Source of the DNA: Bacillota bacterium
GTDB taxonomy: Bacteria; Bacillota; Clostridia; Saccharofermentanales; UBA5734
Assembly (NCBI GenBank): GCA_023438965.1
Contig: JAEXPB010000304.1
Coordinates: 1 to 5,995 of the forward strand
Length of the DNA: 5,995 bases
Direction: 5' to 3'
In this document: in pieces, positions 1 to 5,760 of the stretch
Layout: each line of letters opens with the position of its first letter
Position numbering within the stretch: the first letter of the stretch is position 1
The notes under the pieces: generated by a model
Told to the model about the DNA's origin: nothing
Databases searched by the model: none
The model's input: only the letters and a program-made list of their open reading frames with translations
Program-made: the position numbers and the translations under genes

Positions 1-988
1 GGATACGTCGGCGCAGGGCCAGGATACCCTCCAGCAGCGACGGTTCGCCGGCGAAGGCCGCCAGTTCGGCATAACGGTTCCGGGTACGTTCGTCGCGGGC
101 ATTGAAGCGCAAGCCGTACGGCAGAACGATGGCGTTCGACATTCCGTGCGGCACGCCATATTCGGCGCCAAAGGTGTGCGCAATGCTATGGACGATGCCC
201 AGCGCGCAATTGGAAAAAGCGATGCCGGCCATGCAGGAAGCTTCCAGCATCTTGCCGCGGGCGGTCAGGTTTTTGCCGTCCTCATAACAGACCGGCAGGT
301 ACTTGTAGCCGTTCAGGAAGGCCGCGATGGCCATGCCGTCCGAAAAGGGATTGGCCAGGGGGGTGACATAGGATTCGATCGCATGGGTCAGCGCATCCAT
401 GCCGGAAGCAGCGGTCAGGCTTTTCGGCATGGTCAGGGAGAATATCGGATCGAGAATGGCGACATCGGGGACCATGCGGCCTTTCAGGCAGCGAATGGAA
501 TATTTCCGCTTCTTGACCGTGTCCTTGATCAGCGCAGCGCGGGTCGCTTCGCTGCCGGTGCCGGCCGAAGTGGGGATGCAGGCGACCCGCGCCCTGACCT
601 TCAGGCTGCGGATCTCATGCGGCGGCATGACGTCTTCCAGTTCATGGCATTCCGGGTTTTCATAGAAGACCCACATGGCTTTGGCCGCATCCATCGCCGA
701 ACCGCCGCCGAAGCCGATCACCCAGTCCGGCTCAAAGGCCATCATGTCCGCGGTGCCGCGCCGTACGCTCTCAAAACTGGGTTCAGGCTCCACATCGGTG
801 TTGGCCCGCCAGACAAAGCCGGCGCTTTCCAGGATGTCGGTGACGATCTTGAGCTGGCCCAGCTCCTCCTGGATCGTGCCGCTCATGACAATATAAGCCC
901 GCTTGCGGGCGGCTGGCAGCTCCTTGAGGCCCTGGATGGCATTTTCGCCGCAATACAGGCGCTCACAGCCAAGTTTAATGGTATACAT
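1..988 (-). CDS. Iron-dependent alcohol dehydrogenase, FucO/AdhE-type (3' end outside window)
   Basis: Partial gene: 329 codons are present and the reading frame is still open at the window edge; family members are usually about 380-400 residues, so the C-terminal 50-70 residues are missing. Group III iron alcohol dehydrogenases interconvert short aldehydes and alcohols with NAD(P)H in the cytosol. Visible motifs: the nucleotide-binding GGGSAMDAAK at residues 94-103, the PTSAGTGSE segment at 139-147, and all four metal ligands of the family, D198, H202, H267 and H281 (the last two 14 residues apart, as in FucO). The segment AMWVFYENPE at 104-113 resembles the alcohol dehydrogenase half of AdhE. 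It starts 16 bases after the zinc dehydrogenase, with AAAGG ten bases before the ATG. As last visible gene of the operon it probably reduces the aldehyde released by the aldolase and regenerates NAD+. The family call is secure; the substrate (lactaldehyde, glycolaldehyde or other) is inferred. Confidence 0.93.
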   Translation of the reverse strand, partial: MYTIKLGCERLYCGENAIQGLKELPAARKRAYIVMSGTIQEELGQLKIVTDILESAGFVWRANTDVEPEPSFESVRRGTADMMAFEPDWVIGFGGGSAMDAAKAMWVFYENPECHELEDVMPPHEIRSLKVRARVACIPTSAGTGSEATRAALIKDTVKKRKYSIRCLKGRMVPDVAILDPIFSLTMPKSLTAASGMDALTHAIESYVTPLANPFSDGMAIAAFLNGYKYLPVCYEDGKNLTARGKMLEASCMAGIAFSNCALGIVHSIAHTFGAEYGVPHGMSNAIVLPYGLRFNARDERTRNRYAELAAFAGEPSLLEGILALRRRI

Positions 989-998
989 GTTACCGCCG

Positions 999-1003
999 CC
1001 TTT
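999..1003 (-). promoter_or_regulatory. Ribosome binding site of the iron alcohol dehydrogenase
   Basis: AAAGG lies ten bases before the ATG at 988, directly after the TGA of the zinc dehydrogenase (1005-1007). The match is short and the spacing slightly long, so initiation may depend partly on ribosomes arriving from the upstream gene. Confidence 0.5.
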
Positions 1004-1004
1004 C

Positions 1005-2033
1005 TCAGTTCGCGTAGACAATGCAGTTCTTGATCACGCCGCCGGCCGCATGTTCGCGGATAGCTTGTTCCAGCTCCGGCAGCCGGTATTCATGCTGAAT
1101 GAAGTCATCACTGGAAATGACACCCATTTTCAGGAGTTCCAGTGCCGTCAGGACATGCTGCGGCGTGGTATGGAAAACGCCTTTAAGGGTGATTTGCGAA
1201 TAGTGCATCAGGGTGGCGTCCACTTCCAGCATGCTGCCGGACCTGGTGCCGCCGAAAAGCAGGACAAAGCCGCCTTTGCGGGCCATCCGGGCACTGCTGT
1301 TCCAGACGCCGATCAGACCGGTCGCTTCGATCACGATGTCCGCGCCCCGGCCGCCGTCGGTCAGGCTGCGCACGACTGCCACTGCATCGGCCGCGCCGGT
1401 CAGGTCGCAGGTTTGCCACACGCCGAGCTTGGCTGCCAGCGCCAGCCGGTTGGCCAGCACATCGGTCACGATGACCCGGGCGCCGCGCAGGACAGCCAGG
1501 CGGGCCAGCATCAGGCCGATCGGGCCGGCGCCGTTGACAACCACCGTATCGCCCATCCGGACGGGACAGTTGTCGATCCCGTAAACAGCACAGGCGAACG
1601 GTTCCATCAGCGATGCGGTCTTGTGGGTTACTGAATCATCCAGGACGAACATGTTCTGCCGGACAATCGGTGCCGGCACCCGGACATACTCGGCATAACT
1701 GCCGCGGCAGAAAGTCAGGTTCTCACACATCGAAGGCAGGCCGTTCTTGCAGAAATAACAGGCATTGCAGGGCGCCGTGTTATGTACCGCCACCCGGTCG
1801 CCTTCGCGGAAGCCCCGCACATCCCGTCCGGCAGCGGCAATGACGCCGGAAAACTCATGGCCGTAAGGGTGCGGCGGCTTCAGAAGCGGATAGCCGCGTT
1901 TATAGTTCTTGACATCAGTGCCACAGGTCGTGGAAATCCGATTGCGGACCAGGACTTCGTCCGGACCGATTTCCGGGATCGGCAAATCCACAATGCGGAT
2001 ATCCTCCACATCGTATAGCATTGCGCTCAGCAT
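1005..2033 (-). CDS. Zinc-dependent medium-chain dehydrogenase, sorbitol/galactitol-1-phosphate dehydrogenase-like
   Basis: Complete, 342 residues, the normal size for the medium-chain dehydrogenase/reductase superfamily. Catalytic zinc ligands are C37 (in TTCGTD), H59 and E60 (in GHE), with E144 (in MEPFACA) as probable fourth ligand. The structural zinc site is intact, with cysteines 89, 92, 95 and 103. The Rossmann motif GAGPIG is at 168-173, and D191 at the end of the next strand suggests NAD rather than NADP. The family oxidises secondary alcohols of polyols; beside a galactitol-type PTS the likely substrate is the imported polyol phosphate, giving a ketose phosphate, as GatD does for galactitol 1-phosphate. 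A second Met at residue 5 is possible, but AGGGAG sits six bases before the first ATG and favours that start. It lies 18 bases after the aldolase gene and 16 before the iron enzyme. Threonine dehydrogenase or a free-polyol dehydrogenase are alternatives. The position of oxidation on the sugar cannot be read from the sequence. Confidence 0.93.
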   Translation of the reverse strand: MLSAMLYDVEDIRIVDLPIPEIGPDEVLVRNRISTTCGTDVKNYKRGYPLLKPPHPYGHEFSGVIAAAGRDVRGFREGDRVAVHNTAPCNACYFCKNGLPSMCENLTFCRGSYAEYVRVPAPIVRQNMFVLDDSVTHKTASLMEPFACAVYGIDNCPVRMGDTVVVNGAGPIGLMLARLAVLRGARVIVTDVLANRLALAAKLGVWQTCDLTGAADAVAVVRSLTDGGRGADIVIEATGLIGVWNSSARMARKGGFVLLFGGTRSGSMLEVDATLMHYSQITLKGVFHTTPQHVLTALELLKMGVISSDDFIQHEYRLPELEQAIREHAAGGVIKNCIVYAN

Positions 2034-2039
2034 ATTCTT

Positions 2040-2045
2040 CTCCCT
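2040..2045 (-). promoter_or_regulatory. Ribosome binding site of the zinc dehydrogenase
   Basis: AGGGAG six bases upstream of the ATG at 2033, in the 18-base gap after the aldolase stop. The spacing supports the first Met rather than the Met at residue 5. Confidence 0.7.
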
Positions 2046-2051
2046 GGGCGA

Positions 2052-2738
2052 TCAGTAGCCGGTGCCGTCTTTTTTCTCGACCGGCTTTCTGGGCTGGCCG
2101 TAGCTCTTGAAGCGTTCCATGACCGTCTGGATTTCCGTATCGTCCAGCAGGGTCGGCGTACCGATGCAGGAAGCCCGCCATTGCATTTCCGAGACAAATT
2201 CCATGTTGACAGCCAGGCTGAAAGCCTTGGCCAGATTGGGGCCGCTGGTCACCAGACCGTGGTTGGCCAGCAGGACAGCCTTGCTCTTGTTGCCGCCGAT
2301 CGCCCGGCGGACATTCTCCGCCAGTTCGGGGGTGCCGAAAGTCGCGTATTCCGCGCAGGGGACTTCGGAAACGCCGGCGCCGGCCAATACGTAATGGACG
2401 GCTTTGATGGGCTGGTGCAGGCAGGCCAGGGTCGTGCAGAAGGACGAGTGGGTATGGACCACGGCGCGGGCTTCCGGTTTGTTGCGGTACATGGTGATAT
2501 GCAGGTCATGCTCGGTCGAAGGCGTGCGGGCACCGTCAATGATGTTGCCGTCCAAGTCCATGACGACAATGTCCTCCGCCTCGGTTTCAAAGTAGCCCAG
2601 ACCGGAGGGGCTGATGGCCATATAGCCCGTAGCCGGGTCATAAATGCTCAGATTGCCGCTGGTGCCCCGGCTCAAGCCGGAGGAACTCATCTTGCGGCCA
2701 TAATCAGCGATCTCTTGACGTTCTTTTTCCATCAGCAT
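2052..2738 (-). CDS. Class II aldolase, L-fuculose-1-phosphate aldolase-like
   Basis: Complete, 228 residues, close to E. coli FucA (about 215). The FucA/AraD family cleaves ketose 1-phosphates to dihydroxyacetone phosphate and an aldehyde using a bound zinc. Visible landmarks in order: GTSGNLS at 25-31 and SPSG at 43-46 (phosphate-binding loops), E76 as general acid/base in STEHDLH, zinc ligands H95 and H97 (in VVHTH) and H159 (in ANHG), and Y116 in AVHYVLAGAG, matching the catalytic Tyr113 of FucA. The segment PCAEYATFGTPEL (127-139) and the late FKSYG are very close to FucA as I remember it, closer than to AraD epimerases. FucA itself accepts L-fuculose 1-phosphate and D-ribulose 1-phosphate; either would give a short aldehyde for the iron dehydrogenase two genes downstream. 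The gene starts 13 bases after the D-2-hydroxyacid dehydrogenase. Family members that decarboxylate 3-oxo-tetronate 4-phosphates (OtnC type) share the fold and are the main alternative. Confidence 0.92.
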   Translation of the reverse strand: MLMEKERQEIADYGRKMSSSGLSRGTSGNLSIYDPATGYMAISPSGLGYFETEAEDIVVMDLDGNIIDGARTPSTEHDLHITMYRNKPEARAVVHTHSSFCTTLACLHQPIKAVHYVLAGAGVSEVPCAEYATFGTPELAENVRRAIGGNKSKAVLLANHGLVTSGPNLAKAFSLAVNMEFVSEMQWRASCIGTPTLLDDTEIQTVMERFKSYGQPRKPVEKKDGTGY

Positions 2739-2746
2739 AAGTTATA

Positions 2747-2753
2747 CTCCTTT
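2747..2753 (-). promoter_or_regulatory. Ribosome binding site of the aldolase, overlapping the upstream stop codon
   Basis: AAAGGAG lies eight bases before the ATG at 2738 and shares bases with the TAA stop (2752-2754) of the upstream dehydrogenase. Ribosomes ending there stand on the next start signal, so the two genes are probably translationally coupled. The spacing favours the first Met over the Met two codons later. Confidence 0.8.
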
Positions 2754-3804
2754 ATTTGAGGTCACGCAGGTTGACGACCATGTCACTTTTGCCGGTCTGC
2801 CAGAAAGCCTTGATTGTGCGGGCCAGCAGAAGGGGCGATTTGGGCAGGGCATCCACCACATTGCCGGCGTTATGCGGCGTCAGGGTCAGGTTGTCCAGTT
2901 CCAGCAGCGGATCGCCGGCCGAGATGGGCTCTTCCCAGAACACATCCAGGGCTGCGCCGCCGATCTTGCGCGCTTGCAGGGACGCCAGCAGCGCGTTCTT
3001 GTCAACGACGCCGGCTCGCGAGGTGTTAATCAGATATGCGGTCGGCTTCATCAGGCCGATCAGCCTTTCGCCGATGCAATCGGCCGTTTCCGGTGTCAGG
3101 CGCAGATGCAGGGAAACCACATCCGCAGTCCGGAAGAGCTCCTCCTGTTCGACCAGCCGTACCGGCAGTCCCAGTTCATCGAGCGCTTCCTGACGGATAT
3201 ACGGATCGTGGCCGATGACCGTCATTCCGATACCGGCAGCTTTTTTGGCCACCAGCTTGCCGATATGGCCCAGGCCAACCACGCCGAGGGTCATCTCGCA
3301 CATCGATGTGGTGTAGCCGCTATTGACATAATCTTTGCGCCAGTTGCCCTGCTTCAGCGCGGCATGGGACCTGGCGATATTGCGGGTCTCGGCGAACATC
3401 AGTCCGATGGCAAAGTCCGACGTAGCCTCGGCATTGCGAATGCAATGGATAACCGGGATATTGCGCCGGGTGGCGGCTGTTACGTCGACATGCTCCATGC
3501 CGCCGCGGCAGGTTCCGATCAGCCGCAGCTGCCGGCCGGCGGCAATCAGGTCTTCGGGAACCGGGCAGAAATGGGTCAGCAGAATATCGGCATCCGCGAT
3601 GGCGCGGTAAACTTCTTCGGGAACCTTTTCGGCCAACGGGCCGTTCTTTTCGATATTTTGTGCTTTTTTCTGGAATTCCTGACGGGTTGCGGTGGGCCAC
3701 AGAATTGGCACGATCGTGTTCTGGCCCGGCTCACCCAAGGATTCGGCGGCCGCGGTCAGCAGCTCACACGGTACGACGATGTCGCCGATCACGATTATTT
3801 TCAT
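2752..3804 (-). CDS. D-isomer-specific 2-hydroxyacid dehydrogenase (phosphoglycerate dehydrogenase-like)
   Basis: 350 residues from the chosen ATG. The family reduces 2-oxoacids to D-2-hydroxyacids, or the reverse, with NAD(H) in the cytosol. The catalytic domain is split around a Rossmann domain: GLGHIG at 177-182 binds NAD, and D200 (in GHDPY) would bind the ribose and favour NAD over NADP. The catalytic triad is R263 (in NTSRAGVVD), E292 (in DVFWEEP) and H311 (in TPHNAG); the 29-residue R-E spacing fits the family. There is no C-terminal ACT domain, so it is not a long regulated SerA; single-domain relatives include PdxB, glyoxylate and D-lactate dehydrogenases. An in-frame TTG at 3825 would add seven residues, but the Shine-Dalgarno AAGGGGA lies inside that extension, so the ATG at 3804 is the real start. 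It is the first gene after the hairpin-containing spacer. Its job in a polyol operon is not obvious; the true substrate is unknown. Confidence 0.9.
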   Translation of the reverse strand: MKIIVIGDIVVPCELLTAAAESLGEPGQNTIVPILWPTATRQEFQKKAQNIEKNGPLAEKVPEEVYRAIADADILLTHFCPVPEDLIAAGRQLRLIGTCRGGMEHVDVTAATRRNIPVIHCIRNAEATSDFAIGLMFAETRNIARSHAALKQGNWRKDYVNSGYTTSMCEMTLGVVGLGHIGKLVAKKAAGIGMTVIGHDPYIRQEALDELGLPVRLVEQEELFRTADVVSLHLRLTPETADCIGERLIGLMKPTAYLINTSRAGVVDKNALLASLQARKIGGAALDVFWEEPISAGDPLLELDNLTLTPHNAGNVVDALPKSPLLLARTIKAFWQTGKSDMVVNLRDLK

Positions 3805-3810
3805 GGTAAA

Positions 3811-3817
3811 TCCCCTT
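3811..3817 (-). promoter_or_regulatory. Ribosome binding site that fixes the dehydrogenase start at 3804
   Basis: AAGGGGA six bases before the ATG at 3804. Its position inside the possible TTG-initiated extension (3825) argues for the shorter 350-residue protein. Confidence 0.8.
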
Positions 3818-3837
3818 TTATACAATGCAGGATGGGC

Positions 3838-3874
3838 GCCCGCCTGCCGCCGGCACCATCGGCGGCAGACGGGC
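3838..3874 (-). promoter_or_regulatory. 15-bp GC-rich hairpin in the EIIC-dehydrogenase spacer
   Basis: In the transcript, 3874-3860 pairs with 3852-3838 to give a 15-bp stem with a 7-base loop. All pairs are Watson-Crick except one U-G wobble (bases 3869 and 3843), which is a pair only in the minus-strand RNA; the plus-strand copy would have an A-C mismatch. The structure sits between the stop codon of EIIC and the ribosome binding site of the next gene. No U-run follows (the next bases are GCCCATCC), so it is not a normal intrinsic terminator. A block to 3' exonucleases, an RNA processing site or a partial attenuator that sets the ratio of transporter to enzymes would fit. The hairpin is seen directly; the role is inferred. 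Confidence 0.65.
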
Positions 3875-3876
3875 TA

Positions 3877-3905
3877 TGGATCAGGAGGTAGCAGGCTGGA
3901 TCAGG
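3877..3905. repeat. 9-bp direct repeat at the end of EIIC
   Basis: TGGATCAGG occurs at 3877-3885 and again at 3897-3905 on the plus strand, a period of 20 bases. The second copy contains the EIIC stop codon (3901-3903). Probably a small local duplication; no function is suggested. Confidence 0.4.
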
Positions 3906-5358
3906 TTGTGGCTTTGGCGACGACAGTTTCGGCTGCCGGCTGGGGAGCGACGTAAGCTTCGCCCAGAGCGCCCTTCTCGAGATATTCCTGGACGGCGGCT
4001 TTGTTTTTCTTGAACAGGAAGAACAGGACCAGGTAAACCGCGACAACGCCGATGATGATAATCGGATTCATGGTCAGGAAAGCCATGGTGATCAGACCGG
4101 CCGTGCAGTTGGACATGATGAAGCCGATGACCATCGTGCCGCCGGCAATGGCGGTTTTCGCCGCGGCGAAGCCGGCATCGGAGGCAACCTGCGTGAAGGT
4201 GGCCGCCCAATAGGAAGCCATCAGGATCTTGGCCGCGAAGACAATGCAGCCCATCAGCCAGGACTTGATAATGTTGCCGTTGCTCAGGCTGACCGGGATT
4301 TCCATCATGTAAGGCAGCGAGGGCAGAACCATGACCGGCAGGACGATGTTGCCGGGCAGGAGGAAGGCCATCAGGACCGCAAACGGGATCACCAGCAAAC
4401 CGGTGGTCAGGGTTGCCGTTTCGCCATATCCCAGCGCGTCATTGACAGCCAGGATGAATTCGCGGTTCTTGCCATAACGGCTATTCTTTAAAGTCTTGCG
4501 GGAGAAATCGGTCAGGGTGGTGAAGCCGGAAGCGAACAGGCCGGCGATTTTCGGGAAGATGGCCATGACGGCGGAGCAGGTGATCGCCACATTGACGACC
4601 GTGCCCCAGGCGGCCATGGTATTCAGGGTCTTGAGGTTGCCGATGACACCGAGGATAACGCCGACGATCAGGCCAAGATACATCGGTTCACCCATGAAGC
4701 CGATTTTCTTGCGGATCGTGGCCGGATCAGCTTTGATCTTGTCCATTCCCAGCTTGCTGAAGAGGACGTTCAAAACCAGGTACATCGGGGCGTCGCCGTT
4801 GTGATGCGGCGCGGTCATGGCGCAGGACGGGTAGTGGTAGTAGTTGGACCACCGCTTCTGCATGACTTCGGCGATCAGCAGGATGACCATGTTGATGAAC
4901 AGCATCAGGACAATGGACATGACCAGGTTTTTGCTCAGCTGGAACAGCATGGATCCCCAGACAATGATCGAGTAGTTGTTCCAAAGGTCAGACGGCATGA
5001 AGATGTCGGTCCATTTGACCAGCCAGAGGAAAATCTGGAAAATCAGACCGATGCCAATGAACATCATGCCAATGTTGGTCGAATAGGCGACGGAGGCCAC
5101 CGCCTGCCAGCCGATGTCGAGCGCCGGCAGCTTGATTCCGGTCGAATCGACCATTTGCTGGACCAGCGGCGTTAGGACGGTGCCGAATGCGCTGGTGATG
5201 AATGCCATGCCTTTCAGGCCGACGCCGACCAGGACGGCTGAAGCGAAGGCCTTTTTCACGGGTGCCTTGAACAGCAGGCAGATGGCGAAGATGATCAGCG
5301 GCACCATGATGTAATTGCCAAAGATATCAAAGAAAGTTTTTAATGTACTAAAGAACAT
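3901..5358 (-). CDS. PTS EIIC component, galactitol (GAT) family permease
   Basis: 485 residues, very hydrophobic, an integral membrane protein that carries the sugar alcohol across the membrane while EIIB phosphorylates it. Hydrophobic segments are clear near residues 13-31, 38-58, 93-114, 128-164, 226-240, 250-270, 318-345, 362-384, 403-424 and 431-449. Family signs: the conserved GEP at 223-225 in GFMGEPMYLG, the polar loop PHHNGDAPMY at 184-193, and DALGYGETA followed by a hydrophobic stretch ending LLPGNIVLP (307-341), which lines up with the corresponding GatC segment. It is about 34 residues longer than E. coli GatC, mostly because of an Ala/Pro-rich hydrophilic tail at 451-485. The start ATG has two tandem Shine-Dalgarno sequences in a purine-rich leader. 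It follows EIIB by 77 bases, the usual A-B-C order of this family. The substrate cannot be told; pentitols, hexitols and deoxyhexitols are all possible. Confidence 0.92.
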   Translation of the reverse strand: MFFSTLKTFFDIFGNYIMVPLIIFAICLLFKAPVKKAFASAVLVGVGLKGMAFITSAFGTVLTPLVQQMVDSTGIKLPALDIGWQAVASVAYSTNIGMMFIGIGLIFQIFLWLVKWTDIFMPSDLWNNYSIIVWGSMLFQLSKNLVMSIVLMLFINMVILLIAEVMQKRWSNYYHYPSCAMTAPHHNGDAPMYLVLNVLFSKLGMDKIKADPATIRKKIGFMGEPMYLGLIVGVILGVIGNLKTLNTMAAWGTVVNVAITCSAVMAIFPKIAGLFASGFTTLTDFSRKTLKNSRYGKNREFILAVNDALGYGETATLTTGLLVIPFAVLMAFLLPGNIVLPVMVLPSLPYMMEIPVSLSNGNIIKSWLMGCIVFAAKILMASYWAATFTQVASDAGFAAAKTAIAGGTMVIGFIMSNCTAGLITMAFLTMNPIIIIGVVAVYLVLFFLFKKNKAAVQEYLEKGALGEAYVAPQPAAETVVAKATT

Positions 5359-5360
5359 GG

Positions 5361-5384
5361 TTTCCTTCTTCCTTTCTCTTTTCT
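5361..5384 (-). promoter_or_regulatory. Purine-only leader with tandem ribosome binding sites before EIIC
   Basis: The mRNA has 24 purines in a row here, ending three bases before the EIIC ATG region. It contains AAAGGAA (5369-5375, ten bases from the ATG) and AAGGA (5363-5367, four bases from the ATG). An unstructured purine leader favours efficient ribosome loading, which would suit a membrane protein needing its own strong initiation after a 77-base gap. Confidence 0.6.
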
Positions 5385-5408
5385 GTTGCTCCTGCGGGCA
5401 TCAGGTGG

Positions 5409-5427
5409 TCTGGCCGGCCGCGCCAGA
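5409..5427 (-). promoter_or_regulatory. Small hairpin in the EIIB-EIIC spacer
   Basis: TCTGGC (5409-5414) is complementary to GCCAGA (5422-5427), a 6-bp stem around a 7-base GC loop that includes most of the palindrome GGCCGGCC (5412-5419). No U-run follows on the minus strand. It is weak and may be chance in GC-rich DNA. Confidence 0.3.
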
Positions 5428-5435
5428 ACAGCACT

Positions 5436-5738
5436 TTATCCCAGATCCAGCTTGCTTAATGAAGCAAGGAGGGCTTCCACAAATTCTTCCTCGTTGATGC
5501 CGACCAGAAATCCGGTGGCATTCAGCACCGGAATCCCATAGATATCTTCAACCGGGCTTGTGTAGGCAATGAGGTCATAACCGCCGGTCGCAATCGCCAG
5601 CGAAACACCGCCTGGCGCCACTTCCGTGGCTTCCATGTCATATCCGTGGGCTGACAGGACGTCTTCCAGTTTGGAAGACAGCATGGCGGAACTGACTGTG
5701 CCGGATCCGCAGACCGACAATATTTTTACTGCTCTCAT
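5436..5738 (-). CDS. PTS EIIB component, galactitol (GatB-like) type
   Basis: Complete, 100 residues, the usual size of a free-standing EIIB of the lactose/galactitol fold. This cytosolic protein takes phosphate from EIIA on a cysteine and passes it to the sugar bound by EIIC. The active-site loop follows strand 1: VKILSVCGSGTVSSAM, with C10 as the phosphocysteine and a Gly/Ser-rich P-loop-like turn, followed by helix SSKLEDVLSAHG. A second strand-loop (YDLIAYTSPVED, 54-65) and a final helix (EEEFVEALLASL, 83-94) complete the small alpha/beta fold. The start is well fixed by AAAGGAGG seven bases before the ATG. It follows EIIA by 22 bases and precedes EIIC by 77. The loop differs from E. coli GatB (CGGAVATSTM), so this is a distant family member and galactitol specificity should not be assumed. 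Confidence 0.9.
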   Translation of the reverse strand: MRAVKILSVCGSGTVSSAMLSSKLEDVLSAHGYDMEATEVAPGGVSLAIATGGYDLIAYTSPVEDIYGIPVLNATGFLVGINEEEFVEALLASLSKLDLG

Positions 5739-5745
5739 CCCAAAT

Positions 5746-5753
5746 CCTCCTTT
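5746..5753 (-). promoter_or_regulatory. Strong ribosome binding site of EIIB
   Basis: AAAGGAGG with seven bases to the ATG at 5738, the best Shine-Dalgarno sequence in the window and typical of Bacillota. Confidence 0.85.
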
Positions 5754-5760
5754 CCGAATA

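Noticed and set aside
146..1033. Long plus-strand open frame (295 codons)
   Set aside because: It lies opposite the iron alcohol dehydrogenase, whose motifs and metal ligands are intact. The plus-strand translation is rich in Arg, Gly, His and Ala with no recognisable motif, and is typical of an antisense frame in GC-rich coding DNA.
2181..2759. Plus-strand open frame of 192 codons
   Set aside because: It is antisense to the FucA-like aldolase and follows its codon pattern as a shadow; no domain or independent start signal is seen.
3813..3824. TATAAA in the spacer as a possible -10 promoter element
   Set aside because: The region 17 bases upstream on the minus strand is GC-rich with no TTGACA-like element, and transcription would start almost at the ribosome binding site.
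3805..3825. TTG start that would extend the D-2-hydroxyacid dehydrogenase by seven residues
   Set aside because: The extension is encoded by the ribosome binding site region itself (AAGGGGA at 3811-3817), and the family begins close to the strand MKIIVIGD.
3838..3874. Intrinsic transcription terminator at the hairpin after EIIC
   Set aside because: The stem is strong but is followed by GCCCATCC rather than a run of U, and the downstream gene continues the same pathway block. It is kept as a hairpin of unknown role.
2872..3891. Plus-strand open frame of 339 codons
   Set aside because: It is antisense to the D-2-hydroxyacid dehydrogenase, which has all catalytic residues, its own ribosome binding site and operon context. 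The frame has no family resemblance.
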